Of a stretch of DNA of 64,000 nucleotides, positions 15,118 to 24,578 are shown piece by piece. A program made the position numbers and the translations under genes. Below the pieces are notes generated by a model that did no database searches, was not told where the DNA came from, and saw only the letters and a program-made list of their open reading frames with translations. Location: positions 806,001 through 870,000 of the forward strand of contig CAVXNJ010000012.1 of NCBI GenBank assembly GCA_963763135.1, read 5' to 3'. Each line of letters opens with the position of its first letter. Position 1 is the stretch's first letter. This DNA is from JANMZO01 sp963763135 (GTDB lineage: Bacteria > Actinomycetota > Acidimicrobiia > Acidimicrobiales > JANYDT01).

Positions 15118-16821
15118 TTACGGCGCTGCGACGATCCGGTCCAGCGTCGGCGGAGCGGCCGGGGCGCCCAGCTTCAGCAGGTACTGCTCCAGGGCGTCGA
15201 TGTCGACGACACCACCCAGACGATCCGTTCCCTTCGCCAGTTCGAGGAAGTTGTCTCCACCGTCGGCGAGGAACTGGTTGACCGTGACCCGGTACTTGGC
15301 CGCCGGATCAACGACCTTGCCGTCGATCTTTATGGATGCCGCATCGACCTTGGAACCGGTCTTCGCCGCCTTCGAGTAGCTGTAGGTCAGGGTCTTCGAG
15401 ATCTGCAGAATGCGCTGCGTGTTCGGAGTCGGGTTGTCGAACTGCTGCTCGAGCACCGTCTTCAACTGAGCGCCGGTGAGCGTGAGCGTCGTCAGGTTGT
15501 TGCCAAAGGGCTGCACGGCGAACGCTTCGGCGTAGGTGATCTGACCGGTGGTTTCACCGCCGCTGATCTGGTCGTAGACGAGGTCGGTCCGGATACCACC
15601 GGGATTCATAAGCGCGATCACCGCTCCACCGAGGGCCGCATCCTTCGTGGCGGCGAGCTGCGAGTCGGCAATCAGATCACCGAGCGTGGTCTCACCGGCC
15701 GGGCTGGCCGTGCGGTCGAAGGTCGCCGAGATGGACCCCAACACCCGGTTCGCGCGAGGTGCCGAGAGGCGCTTGTACTTGTCGATGATCGCCGTGATGT
15801 CAGCGGCCTTCGGGACGTCGCGGGTCACGATCACGTTGGTGGCCTTGGAACTCACAACCCGACCGTCCTGACCACGCTGCACGACCATGTCGAGCTTGGT
15901 GACGAGCCGACCGAATGAGGCGCCCTGCATGACTGGCTTGCCGTCGATGATGCAGTTGTAGCCCTCGTGGGTGTGGGCGGTGAGGTAGGCGTCAATGATG
16001 GTCGACGTCTTCTTCACGATGTCGATAATCGGGCCGGTGAAGTCCTTGCATTCATTCGGTGCGCCGGTCGCACCACGGCCACCCTGGTGGATGACCACGA
16101 TGATCGCGTTCGCTCCACGTTGACGCAGAAGCGCTGCGTTCTTGTTGATCGTTTCGACTTCGTCTTTGAAGGTGAGGCCGGCCACGCCGGACGGGGTAAC
16201 GATCGTGGGCGTGTCCTTCAGCGTGAGGCCGATGAAGCCGACACGAACACCGTCCATGTCCCGGTAGTACCAGGCGGGGAAGATCGGCTGGTCGTTCTTC
16301 GTCTCGACCACGTTCGCTGCGATGTACGGGAAGGGTGAACCGGGCCAGATACCGTTCGTGCAACTCGTGTTGGCCTTGCAGCCACCGCGGTCGATCCGCT
16401 TGAGTTCCGCTGCGCCGTCGTCGAACTCATGGTTGCCGACGCCGGCCATGTCCATGCCCATCGCTGCGGCAACTTCGATCGTCGGCTCGTCGTCGAACAG
16501 CGCAGACAGCAGCGGCGAGGCACCGATGAGGTCACCCGCTGACACGACCAGCGTGTTCTTGTTGGTGTTCTTGAGGTTGCGGACGTACGTGGCCAGGTAC
16601 TCCGCGCCGCCTGCGTTGACTGTGCCGACACGTCCACTCGAACCGGCCGGTGGTTCAAGGTTTCCGTGGAGGTCGTTAATTGACAGGATCTGAATGTTGG
16701 CGGTGTTTGTCGGGTCGAGCACATCGGCCGAAGCCGACGTTCCTCCCGACAGGCCAGCCGTGGTGAGCGCGAGGGCGAGGAGACCTGAAGCAGCTGCCGC
16801 GAGGGACATACGTGTACGCAT
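15118..16821 (-). CDS. Secreted 5'-nucleotidase / UDP-sugar hydrolase family phosphoesterase
   Basis: Removes phosphate from nucleotides outside the cell. The 567-residue protein has an N-terminal signal peptide (about 1-33, hydrophobic SGLLALALTTAGLSG, then ASA). A calcineurin-like metallophosphatase domain carries NDLHGN, GDLIG, GNHEFD and HTHEGY. A C-terminal 5'-nucleotidase substrate domain follows (MNPGGIRTDL, QPFGNNLTTLTLTG). No C-terminal anchor is seen, so it is secreted or loosely bound. It stands alone between hairpin repeats, with no operon partner. Confidence 0.9.
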   Translation of the reverse strand: MRTRMSLAAAASGLLALALTTAGLSGGTSASADVLDPTNTANIQILSINDLHGNLEPPAGSSGRVGTVNAGGAEYLATYVRNLKNTNKNTLVVSAGDLIGASPLLSALFDDEPTIEVAAAMGMDMAGVGNHEFDDGAAELKRIDRGGCKANTSCTNGIWPGSPFPYIAANVVETKNDQPIFPAWYYRDMDGVRVGFIGLTLKDTPTIVTPSGVAGLTFKDEVETINKNAALLRQRGANAIIVVIHQGGRGATGAPNECKDFTGPIIDIVKKTSTIIDAYLTAHTHEGYNCIIDGKPVMQGASFGRLVTKLDMVVQRGQDGRVVSSKATNVIVTRDVPKAADITAIIDKYKRLSAPRANRVLGSISATFDRTASPAGETTLGDLIADSQLAATKDAALGGAVIALMNPGGIRTDLVYDQISGGETTGQITYAEAFAVQPFGNNLTTLTLTGAQLKTVLEQQFDNPTPNTQRILQISKTLTYSYSKAAKTGSKVDAASIKIDGKVVDPAAKYRVTVNQFLADGGDNFLELAKGTDRLGGVVDIDALEQYLLKLGAPAAPPTLDRIVAAP

Positions 16822-16927
16822 TTCGCGATCGTATTCCTGAACGGCAGGTGTCGCCTACCTGAACGGGAATATTCATAGGGTCGAAACACGCGCCCGTCCG
16901 GGCAGGCCAAGCGCCTTTTCGGTCGCG

Positions 16928-17812
16928 TCAGCCGATTGCGTGGGTCATGTGGCTGACCATGGCGTCATGGATGATGGGCCACAGCGGTCGCGGAAGGTCG
17001 TGACCCATGTCCTGAAGAACGAGGAGGTTCGCTCCGGGAACGAGTTCCGCGGTACGTTCCCCACCCTTCAACGTGATGAGCGGGTCGGCCCGACCGTGGA
17101 TGACAAGCGTAGGCACGTTCAGAGCCCGCAAAGCGTCGGCCCGGTGACCCGACGCCCTGATGGCGACGAGCTGCCGTCCGACACCTTCGGGATAGAAGGC
17201 GCGGTCGAAGGAGGCTGCGGAACGGGCGGCCGCGTCATCGGCGTCGAAGTAGCGCGGGCTGCTGATGATCCGGGCCCGCTCGACCGAAGCGGCGATGTTT
17301 GCCTCACGTTCGGCGGGCGGCGGTGCGAGCAGCGCAGCGTTGGCCTCCGGCTTTGACTCGAAATAGTCACGCTCGCCCGACGTCGACATGATCGACGTCA
17401 TCGTCAGCACCCGCTCGGGGTGCTCGATCGCGATCGTCTGCACGATCATGCCGCCCATCGATGACCCGGCGATGTGGGCCTTCGCAATCCCCAGATGGTC
17501 GAGCAGCCCCATGGCATCTGCGGCAAACGCCGACAGCGTGTACGGCACCGCCGGCATGTCGCCCTTGCCGATCGACGCGGCGATCACAGCGGGAATGTCG
17601 ACGTGCACGCCGTCCAGGTGCGTCGACAGGCCGACATCGCGGTTGTCGAACGACACGACAAAGAAGCCACGCGCTGCGAGCCCCTCGCGGAAACCATCGG
17701 CCCAGTTCAGGATCTGGGCGGTGAACCCGTTGACCAGCAGAAGCGCCGGGTTGGCCGGATCTCCGTGCGTCTCGTAGTAAAGCTCGATTCCATTGGACGG
17801 GGCGATGGGCAT
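16928..17812 (-). CDS. Alpha/beta hydrolase
   Basis: A 294-residue serine hydrolase with the nucleophile elbow GSSMG (Ser118), an Asp in HGRADPLI and a His in MGHDL, a complete catalytic triad. NGF at about 28-30 is the oxyanion-hole region. It resembles aclacinomycin-esterase-like and haloalkane-type esterases, with a cap domain around 140-200. ATG 17812 is chosen over 17821 because TAGGGT lies 7 nt upstream. The substrate is unknown. Confidence 0.85.
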   Translation of the reverse strand: MPIAPSNGIELYYETHGDPANPALLLVNGFTAQILNWADGFREGLAARGFFVVSFDNRDVGLSTHLDGVHVDIPAVIAASIGKGDMPAVPYTLSAFAADAMGLLDHLGIAKAHIAGSSMGGMIVQTIAIEHPERVLTMTSIMSTSGERDYFESKPEANAALLAPPPAEREANIAASVERARIISSPRYFDADDAAARSAASFDRAFYPEGVGRQLVAIRASGHRADALRALNVPTLVIHGRADPLITLKGGERTAELVPGANLLVLQDMGHDLPRPLWPIIHDAMVSHMTHAIG

Positions 17813-17887
17813 GCGCCGCACCCTATCCCCGACTCCCGGCTACGGCCAGCCCAGCGTACGGGAACCCGCCGAGACTGACCGACGGAG

Positions 17888-18970
17888 TCAGGCCAGGCGG
17901 TGGAGCCAGCTGTGCGTGTCGGTGCTGCGGCCGTATTGCACGTCGATGAGTGAGTTGCGGACGCGCATTGTCATCTCACCAGCCGCTCCGTTGCCGACTT
18001 CGCCGCCCTCCCACACCAGGCGACCCACCGGGGTCACGACCGCGGCGGTTCCGCAGGCGAACACTTCCTTGATCGCGCCCGAGGTGACGCCGTCGCGCCA
18101 TTCGTCGATCGAGATCGGCCGCTCCTCAGGAGTGAGTCCGAGCTCGGCGCCCAGGGTGAGGATCGAGTTCCGGGTCACCCCTTCGAGGATCGTGCCCGAG
18201 ACCGGCGGGGTCACCAGCTTGCCGTCGGCCCGTACGAAGTACAGGTTCATGCCGCCGAGTTCCTCGACCCACTTGTGCTCTTCCGCGTCGACGAAGCACA
18301 CCTGGTCGCAGCCGTTCTCGCTGGCCTCGATCTGCGCAGCCAGACCGGCTGCGTAGTTGCCACCGCATTTCGCTGCTCCGGTGCCCCCGGGCGCCGCACG
18401 GGTGAAGTTGGATGACAGCCAGATCGACACCGGCTTCACGCCACCGGCAAAGTACGGGCCGACGGGTGACGCGATCACCATGTAACGGACTTCAGCGGAC
18501 GGACGCACGCCGAGGAACACTTCCGACGCGAACATGAACGGCCGAAGGTACAGGCTGTTCTCGCCCCCGGTCGGCACCCAGTCGGCGTCGATCGCCACGA
18601 GTTTTTCGAGCGACTCGACGAAGAGGTCGGTCGGCAACTCGGGCAGGGCCAGGCGCTTCGACGACTTCTGGAAGCGCTCCGCATTCGCGGTCGGTCGGAA
18701 CGTCCAGATCGAGCCGTCGGCGTGGCGATACGCCTTCAACCCTTCGAAGATCTCCTGCGCGTAGTGCAGCACTGACGTGGCCGGGTCCATCGGGATCGGG
18801 CCGTAGGGCTCGATGCGGGCGTCGTGCCAGCCCTCGGCGGCGGTCCACGTAATGGACAGCATGTGGTCGGTGAAGAACTTTCCGAACCCCGGGTTGGCCT
18901 GTATCTCGGCCCTCCGCTCGGGGGACACGGGGTTCTGGTTACGTTCGATCCGGTAGGTCAGCTGCGACAT
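17888..18970 (-). CDS. ilvE: Branched-chain amino acid aminotransferase
   Basis: Last step of valine, leucine and isoleucine synthesis: transfers the amino group of glutamate to the 2-oxo acid using PLP. The 360-residue length and GTGAAKCGGNYAAGL segment are those of the long BCAT type; Lys201 in this motif is the PLP lysine. Other signs are HYAQEIFEGLKAY (69-81) and ENSLYLRPFMFA. The start at 18970 (MSQLTY) fits the family, and TACGCT stands 8 nt before it. An in-frame start at 19042 would add unrelated residues. leuB lies 140 bp upstream on the same strand, with a hairpin between them. Confidence 0.95.
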   Translation of the reverse strand: MSQLTYRIERNQNPVSPERRAEIQANPGFGKFFTDHMLSITWTAAEGWHDARIEPYGPIPMDPATSVLHYAQEIFEGLKAYRHADGSIWTFRPTANAERFQKSSKRLALPELPTDLFVESLEKLVAIDADWVPTGGENSLYLRPFMFASEVFLGVRPSAEVRYMVIASPVGPYFAGGVKPVSIWLSSNFTRAAPGGTGAAKCGGNYAAGLAAQIEASENGCDQVCFVDAEEHKWVEELGGMNLYFVRADGKLVTPPVSGTILEGVTRNSILTLGAELGLTPEERPISIDEWRDGVTSGAIKEVFACGTAAVVTPVGRLVWEGGEVGNGAAGEMTMRVRNSLIDVQYGRSTDTHSWLHRLA

Positions 18971-19053
18971 GGCTGCACAGCGTACGGGGCGGGGCGGGGC
19001 CCATGCACGTCTACCCGTCGATCGCCCGAAAATTGCTGGCACACCTCTCGTTT

Positions 19054-19094
19054 ATGTAGCCGTAGATGTCGTCTGCTGGCAGCTACGGCTACAT
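19054..19094. terminator. Hairpin downstream of leuB
   Basis: Perfect 12-bp arms ATGTAGCCGTAG/CTACGGCTACAT around an 17-base loop, starting 16 bp after the leuB stop. No T-tract follows, so it may act as a factor-dependent terminator or RNA stabiliser. A weaker similar hairpin with the TGTAGCC/GGCTACA core occurs at 58037-58075. Confidence 0.55.
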
Positions 19095-19109
19095 GTTCGA
19101 GAGAGTCGC

Positions 19110-20105
19110 TCAGACGTTGGCGGCCAGGTAGTCGCCGATTGCCGTGGTGGGGCCGACCGGCATGGCCGACTGGGGCGACAGGGTCGCATCGACGACGGCC
19201 TTGACCCTGGCGGCGGCAGCAGCTTCGCCCAGGAAGTCGAGCATCAGGCCGGCTGAGTAGACCGCAGCTCGCGGATCCGCCTTGCCGGTACCGACGATGT
19301 CGGGAGCTGAACCGTGGACCGGTTCGAACATCGACGGGCCGGTCCGGGCCGGGTTCAGGTTGGCCGACGAGGCGAGACCGACCCCACCGGAAACCGCTCC
19401 GGCCAGGTCGGTGAGGATGTCGCCGAACAGGTTGTCGGTGACGAGAACGTCGTAGCGCTGCGGTGAGTCGACGAAATAGATGCACGCGGCGTCGACGTGG
19501 TTGTACGCGGTGGCTACATCGGGGAATTCCTTCGCCACTTCGTTGAACACGCGCTGCCACAGGTCTCCGGAGAACTGCAGCACGTTCGTCTTGTGGACGA
19601 GCGTGAGGTGCTTGCGGGGCCGCGACTGGGCGAGCCCGAACGCGTGACGGATCGCCCGCTCGACACCGAGGCGCGTGTTGACGCTGCCCTGGGTGGCAAT
19701 CTCGTGCTTCGTTCCCTTGCGGAGGAACCCGCCCTCGCCGGCGTAGGTGCCCTCGGTGTTCTCGCGGATCACGATGCAGTCGACATTGTTCTTCGGGAAG
19801 AGGAACGGCCGCTGGTTGATGTAGAGGTCAAGTTCGAAACGCATCTTCAGCAGAAGGCCACGCTCAAGAACGCCGGGGGCCACCTCAGGGGTACCGATAG
19901 CTCCGAGAAGGATTGCGTCGAAGCCGCGAAGCTCGTCGAGCACCGAGTCGGGCAGCACTTCACCCGTGCGAAGGAAGCGGCGACCACCGAGGTCGTAGTC
20001 GGTGGTTTCGAGGGCTACGCCCGCGGCCGCAACGACCTTGAGGGCCTCGGCCGTGACCTCGGGTCCAATTCCGTCGCCGCCGAGTACCGCAATCTTGTGT
20101 GCCAT
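19110..20105 (-). CDS. leuB: 3-isopropylmalate dehydrogenase
   Basis: Third step of leucine synthesis: NAD-dependent oxidative decarboxylation of 3-isopropylmalate. The 331-residue protein has the family start IAVLGGDGIGPEV and the motif RENTEGTYAGEGG. It also has the active-site lysine region (LTLVHKTNVLQFSG), the metal-binding VTDNLFGDILTDLAG and the NAD-binding FEPVHGSAPDIVG. The length is slightly short compared with proteobacterial LeuB but normal for actinobacteria. It supplies the intermediate between LeuCD and IlvE, both in this window, though in other transcription units. Confidence 0.96.
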   Translation of the reverse strand: MAHKIAVLGGDGIGPEVTAEALKVVAAAGVALETTDYDLGGRRFLRTGEVLPDSVLDELRGFDAILLGAIGTPEVAPGVLERGLLLKMRFELDLYINQRPFLFPKNNVDCIVIRENTEGTYAGEGGFLRKGTKHEIATQGSVNTRLGVERAIRHAFGLAQSRPRKHLTLVHKTNVLQFSGDLWQRVFNEVAKEFPDVATAYNHVDAACIYFVDSPQRYDVLVTDNLFGDILTDLAGAVSGGVGLASSANLNPARTGPSMFEPVHGSAPDIVGTGKADPRAAVYSAGLMLDFLGEAAAAARVKAVVDATLSPQSAMPVGPTTAIGDYLAANV

Positions 20106-20246
20106 GTTCTTTGTGAACCTTTCGTGCGTCGTCCACGTTTAGGTGGTGATCTCTGTGGCTGATACCGCGTGGAACCAGCCCGCTCACGTTAGTGGCCGAT
20201 CACCCTCGACTTCCTCACGCCACCGAAACGTGATCCGGCCCACGCG

Positions 20247-20260
20247 TTGCCAGTACCCTT
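20247..20260 (+). promoter_or_regulatory. greA promoter element TTGCCAGTACCCTT
   Basis: The same 14 bases occur at 22742-22755, also 6 nt before a GTG start. The TACCCT part fits an actinobacterial -10 box (TAnnnT) and would start the mRNA at the start codon. A shorter relative (TGCCAGTAACCT) precedes gltX. Confidence 0.6.
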
Positions 20261-20266
20261 GACGCC

Positions 20267-20732
20267 GTGAGCAAGACCAAGATCTCCCAAGCCGCCTACG
20301 ATCGGCTGAAGGCCGAGTTCGACGATCTCTACGGCCGCGGTCGCATCGACATTGCGCGGCAGAATTGAAGCGGCCCGTGAACTCGGCGACCTTTCCGAAA
20401 ACGGCGACTACCACGCCGCCAAGGAGGAGCAGGGAAAGATGGACGGCCGCATGCGGCAGATCCAGAACATCCTCGACTCGGCCGAGATCGTCGAAACCGT
20501 CGACACCGACTCGGTCAGCCAGGGATCGGTCGTGGAGATCCGCTACGAAGGCGACGATGACACCGAGAAATACCTGCTCGGGTCCATCGAAGAGCGCCGC
20601 GACGGTCTCGACGTCATCTCACCCCAGTCCCCCCTCGGCTCGGCCCTGCTCGGTCACAAAGTCGGCGACTCCGTTGAGTACCAGGCTCCGGGCGGAAAGC
20701 TCAGGGTTGAGGTTGTCTCAATTTCGGCATAA
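20267..20732 (+). CDS. greA: Transcription elongation factor GreA, apparent frameshift
   Basis: GreA enters the RNA polymerase secondary channel and stimulates cleavage of backtracked RNA. The GTG start at 20267 opens a frame (SKTKISQAAYDRLKAEFDDL) that stops at 20368. The continuation ARELGDLSENGDYHAAKEEQ, the GreA tip motif of the coiled coil, lies one frame away. Removing one base near 20360 (GCGCGGCAGA) restores ARRIEAARELGD, the normal family sequence, and gives about 154 residues. The C-terminal domain (ISPQSPLGSALLGHKVGDSV) is intact. Since greA is nearly universal and the rest is conserved, a sequencing error is more likely than a pseudogene. Confidence 0.88.
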
Positions 20733-20759
20733 TCACCCGGTGTCCCTCGTGGCGTCGAC

Positions 20760-22556
20760 ATGACGCCCACCGCTCCCCAGCCGACCAGACCCCGGCCTGC
20801 TGCACCCCGCCTTGCCGATCACGGGGTGATTGGCGATCGGGCCACCGCAGCATTGGTCGACGCAACGGGAACCATCGACTGGTACGCGCCCGACGGCATG
20901 GACCGGTCACCTTCGCTCTACCGGCTCGTCGATCCAAGCGGTGGCATGGTGCGCGTAGGGCTCGATCGGCCCGACGTGATCGGTGAGCAGAGCAACGATC
21001 CGAACGCGCCTATTCTCGCCACCACGCTTACGGCCCGCGATGCGGCCTTCTCGGTCACCGATCATCTGTTTCGCGGCCGGATCGTGCGAGTCGTTACCGG
21101 TCTTCGCGGGACCTCCGAAGTCCACGCCGAGATCGTGCCCGGATGGCGATTCGGTCTTCCCCGGCGGGTCGACCGTTGGTCCGACGGCGTCGCATTCGGT
21201 TCCCTGATTGTCCGCGGCGTCGACCTCGACGCACCACGAATACTCAACCCAGGTGACCGGTTCGTCGTGACCATTTCTCCGCTCGACGACGGAAAGATGC
21301 TCCGAAGCGCGCCAGATCTTGCCGGCCTCACGGTGGGTGCAGCGATGGCGGAGCAGGACCTGTTGAAGCGGGAGTGGCGTAACTCGCTCGGCCGCGTCGA
21401 ACTCAACTCGTTGTATCGGGCACAGGCACTTACGTCGATCCGACACCTCCGGCTCCTTACCGACCGAACGTCGAACGCTTTACTACGAGCACTTACGACA
21501 TCGCTCCCGGTGCGCACCGGAAACGAGCGCAATATCGACGAGCGATTTGCGTGGCTCCGCGACAACGCCGACGTAACGACCCTGTGGGAAGCTCTGGGCA
21601 CTTACGAATGGGCCAACTCGTCGCGGTGGTGGCTCCATCAACGAGCGCAGGACGAGTTTCCGCTGGCCCCTGCCTACCAATGCTCCGGTGAGGGCATCGG
21701 TAGCGAGCAAGACGCTATGTTGCCGGGATGGCAGGGCCACGGGCCGGTGCGAACCGGCAGCAAAGTGGGCTCGTTGTTGGACCTTGGCGCGATCGCGCAG
21801 GTGTCGATGGTTCTCGACGCTCGGGACTCGTGGACCGAACTCGAAAAGCTCGGCAACTTTCTGGCCGACCATGGCCGGCGACCCGACAATGGTCGGTGGG
21901 ACCGTCGGGTTCGACCGCAACGCCACGTCGAGTCGGCGCTCGCCGTCCGCGCTGCGTTGCGTGCACTTATTCGCACGACTCAACGACGTGACCCGCTTGA
22001 CCTCGTCGTCGTCGGCTGGAAAGAGTCCCTGAACGACCTCAGCAACTGGTTGCAAACTGAGGGATGCTTCGGCCGGCGCCCGAATGCAGGATGGCGTCGA
22101 ATCGGAGGAACCGTCGATGGCGATCTCGGCGACGACTCCTCAGACGCGTCGCTTCTCGCCCACCTCTGCGATCCGTCCGATCTGCCATCACTGCCCGACG
22201 ACGTTCACAACGACGCAGCGACCCGACGCGATGCGACTTTGGCGCAGACCATCGCGCAGCTGTCCGAAGACGTGCTGACCCACCGACACCTGGCTCACGT
22301 CGACGACGGCTTCCCACCCGGTCAGGGCGCTGACCTGTGGGCCTCGTTCACCCTCGTGCGGGCCCTGTGTGCCGCTGATCGCTGGGAAGAGGCGCATGAG
22401 CGCATGGAGGCGCTGCTTCCGCTGCTCGGGCCGACGGGAATCGGGGCCACCCACGTGGATCCGGCATCGAGGGATCTTCGGGGCAATTTGGCTGCCGCAC
22501 CCACCCACGTGGCCGTCGTGATGGCTTGTGCCGCGTTTGCCCGAAGTCCGCACTGA
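20760..22556 (+). CDS. GH15-like (glucoamylase/trehalase-type) protein with altered catalytic residues
   Basis: A 598-residue protein with the layout of bacterial GH15 glucoamylase/trehalase proteins. The N-terminal beta-sandwich begins DHGVIGDRATAALVDATGTIDWY; an (alpha/alpha)6 barrel follows, with RFAWLRDNADVTTLWEAL where active relatives have RYxWLRDA. The usual catalytic Glu in IWE is replaced (GRWDRR), and the SEE motif before the end is replaced by GATHVD. The last helix (RGNLAAAPTHVAVVMA) replaces GNFPQAFSH. It may therefore be a binding or regulatory protein, or act by another chemistry. The start is 27 bp after greA, so co-transcription is likely. Confidence 0.7.
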   Translation: MTPTAPQPTRPRPAAPRLADHGVIGDRATAALVDATGTIDWYAPDGMDRSPSLYRLVDPSGGMVRVGLDRPDVIGEQSNDPNAPILATTLTARDAAFSVTDHLFRGRIVRVVTGLRGTSEVHAEIVPGWRFGLPRRVDRWSDGVAFGSLIVRGVDLDAPRILNPGDRFVVTISPLDDGKMLRSAPDLAGLTVGAAMAEQDLLKREWRNSLGRVELNSLYRAQALTSIRHLRLLTDRTSNALLRALTTSLPVRTGNERNIDERFAWLRDNADVTTLWEALGTYEWANSSRWWLHQRAQDEFPLAPAYQCSGEGIGSEQDAMLPGWQGHGPVRTGSKVGSLLDLGAIAQVSMVLDARDSWTELEKLGNFLADHGRRPDNGRWDRRVRPQRHVESALAVRAALRALIRTTQRRDPLDLVVVGWKESLNDLSNWLQTEGCFGRRPNAGWRRIGGTVDGDLGDDSSDASLLAHLCDPSDLPSLPDDVHNDAATRRDATLAQTIAQLSEDVLTHRHLAHVDDGFPPGQGADLWASFTLVRALCAADRWEEAHERMEALLPLLGPTGIGATHVDPASRDLRGNLAAAPTHVAVVMACAAFARSPH

Positions 22557-22741
22557 GGCCGTGACGCCATGACGCCATGACGCGGTGCGTACTGAAGCCT
22601 GACGCCGTACGCAGTGCCGTCGCGACGCAGTCGCTTTGGCACGTGCGGGTGCCCGGCCGAACCCCGCTGAATGCACGATCCGTTGTCGGCGTTGGCGTCG
22701 TGAGGCTGTCGCGAAGCACCGAAAATCGTAAAGGCTTCAGA

Positions 22742-22755
22742 TTGCCAGTACCCTT
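22742..22755 (+). promoter_or_regulatory. Promoter element TTGCCAGTACCCTT before the hydrolase gene
   Basis: Exact copy of the greA promoter element, again 6 nt before a GTG start. The 185 bp between the previous gene and this site hold only short tandem ATGACGCC-like repeats and nothing else recognised. Confidence 0.6.
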
Positions 22756-22761
22756 ATCTTC

Positions 22762-23679
22762 GTGGTTGACCGATCGTCTGAGCCGACCCAGGTTGGCGCG
22801 AAAGCCAAGCGCACACGAGCCGAGCGCATCGAGACCGCTCCTGAAGGTCGGTTCGTCGCCCTGCCCGGACGCGGCAAAACGTATGTGTACGAACTAGCTG
22901 GCCCCGCCAACGCGCCGACCATCTTGCTTCTTCACGGGTGGACGGCGACTGCCGCCCTCAATTTTTCGCAGGTCATGACGCCGCTCGCCAAGAAGTACCG
23001 CGTGCTCGCTATGGACCTTCGCGGTCACGGACGCGGCATTCGGCCCCGCCCCTTCTTTCGCCTCGAAGACTGCGCCGACGATGCCGTGGCGCTTGCAGAC
23101 ATTCTGGGAATCGACACGTTCATTCCCGTTGGCTATTCGATGGGCGGAACCGTCGCTCAACTGATCTGTCAACGCGATCCGGATCGGGTCAACGGCGTGG
23201 TGCTCTGCGCAACGGCGAAGACGTTCAAGTCGCAGGGTCGCGATCGCTTCCTGTGGGAAGGAACGATGGGCATCGCCGCGACGATGCTGACGATGGCACC
23301 AACCGGAGTCCGTCAGCAGATCCTCGATCGGTTCGTCCTGGTCAAGGCCAAACCCGACACCCCGCAGTGGATGGTCGACGAGATCAAGCGGAACGACGCG
23401 GCGTTCGTCGTGCAGGCCGGCCTCGCCCTCGGTCGCTTCGACGCAACCGATTGGATCGCCGAACTGGGCCGCGAAGGCCTCAGTGGAATCCCGAGCTCAG
23501 TGGTCATCACGACGAAAGACACGACCGTCGCCACGCCTCGGCAGCGAGCGCTGGCGAAAGCGATGACGGGCGCTTCGGTGCACGAAGTTGCGGCCGGGCA
23601 TCGGGCCGCCGTGACGGAAGCCGACCTTTTTCTAAGTGCACTTATGGGTGCGCTTGCCGACGTCAGCGCTCCCCGGTAG
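22762..23679 (+). CDS. Alpha/beta hydrolase
   Basis: A 305-residue serine hydrolase. The oxyanion-hole motif is LLLHGW (55-60), the nucleophile elbow GYSMGG (Ser126), the acid ITTKDTTV and the histidine AAGHRAAV near 288. An N-terminal basic stretch (about 12-25) precedes the fold. It starts with GTG at the probable transcription start. The TetR gene downstream is 196 bp away on the same strand and could regulate it. Substrate unknown; lipid ester or polyester hydrolysis is possible. Confidence 0.85.
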   Translation: MVDRSSEPTQVGAKAKRTRAERIETAPEGRFVALPGRGKTYVYELAGPANAPTILLLHGWTATAALNFSQVMTPLAKKYRVLAMDLRGHGRGIRPRPFFRLEDCADDAVALADILGIDTFIPVGYSMGGTVAQLICQRDPDRVNGVVLCATAKTFKSQGRDRFLWEGTMGIAATMLTMAPTGVRQQILDRFVLVKAKPDTPQWMVDEIKRNDAAFVVQAGLALGRFDATDWIAELGREGLSGIPSSVVITTKDTTVATPRQRALAKAMTGASVHEVAAGHRAAVTEADLFLSALMGALADVSAPR

Positions 23680-23875
23680 CCAACTCCGCAACGGCTTCGG
23701 ACCCAATAGGGGCCCAGTTAGACGCGCGCTGATCCGACGCCAGGCGCATGCTGAAACCGACGCAGGCGCATCCTCGATCGGGCAGTGACCGCCAAAACCA
23801 CGAAATTCCCCCTCCGACGATTTAGCATGTTGTCCAACTGGCGTGGACCGAAGCCGACGGAAGGAACCCAAACAG

Positions 23876-24481
23876 ATGGTGAAGAAGCAATCGAGTGCTG
23901 CGGCATTCGACAAAGACCAGACGATGCAACTCATCGAGAAGGCCGCACTAACGCTCTTGGCCGAAGAAGGGGTGCTTGCGGGCTTGAATCTCCGGGAAGT
24001 GGCCGATCGGGCCAGGGTAAATCGCGGTCTGGTCTACCACTACTTCGGAACCCGGCGTGAGCTGCTGCGGTCGTCATTGCGGCGTACTTTCAGCGATGTA
24101 ACGGACCGCCTGCACGCACCGACCACTCCGCTTCCACCGCTCGGCACCCTCGCTCGGGAATTCTTCCGAGATGCGCTCAACTACAAGGAACGTTGGCGAA
24201 CGACGGCGCTACTTCTGCTCGATGATGACCAGAACCTGAAGATCATGCCGTTCAACGCCCAAGGCCAGAAGCGTTTCGCCGAGGCCATCGCCGACGGTCG
24301 TCTGAGCTCCGACGCAGACGCCCGTGAGTGCTACGCGTTGATCTGGTCAGTTGTCTACGGCTACTCGATCCTTCGGGAGGCCATCGCGCGAGACCTGAAG
24401 CTCCAACCGGCCACCATGGACAAACGCATGGAAACGCTCATCGAGACGCTGTTCGCGACATTCGACGCTCCGACGAACTGA
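23876..24481 (+). CDS. TetR-family transcriptional regulator
   Basis: A 201-residue one-component repressor. The N-terminal helix-turn-helix is seen in LREVADRARVNRGLVYHYFGTRREL (about 42-66, given here as the family's best-conserved part), followed by a helical ligand-binding domain. GGAAGGAA about 10 nt before the ATG at 23876 decides the start; the longer frame from 23843 lacks such a site. The ligand is unknown. The neighbouring hydrolase or the downstream membrane protein may be targets. Confidence 0.87.
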   Translation: MVKKQSSAAAFDKDQTMQLIEKAALTLLAEEGVLAGLNLREVADRARVNRGLVYHYFGTRRELLRSSLRRTFSDVTDRLHAPTTPLPPLGTLAREFFRDALNYKERWRTTALLLLDDDQNLKIMPFNAQGQKRFAEAIADGRLSSDADARECYALIWSVVYGYSILREAIARDLKLQPATMDKRMETLIETLFATFDAPTN

Positions 24482-24578
24482 GTCATCCTCATCACGGCGC
24501 CAGCACTGCCAGCACTGCCAGCCCGGGCGGTCGTCGGGTGATGACGGTAGCGACCTGCCATCACGCTACGTTGGAGAA

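Noticed and set aside
20267..20732. greA as a pseudogene
   Set aside because: Both halves are conserved and one extra C explains the break; the same error type recurs in leuC and kdpA, so an assembly error is more likely.
22557..22761. Small gene in the gap before the hydrolase
   Set aside because: Only short tandem ATGACGCC-like repeats and a promoter element are visible; open frames there lack codon bias and start sites.
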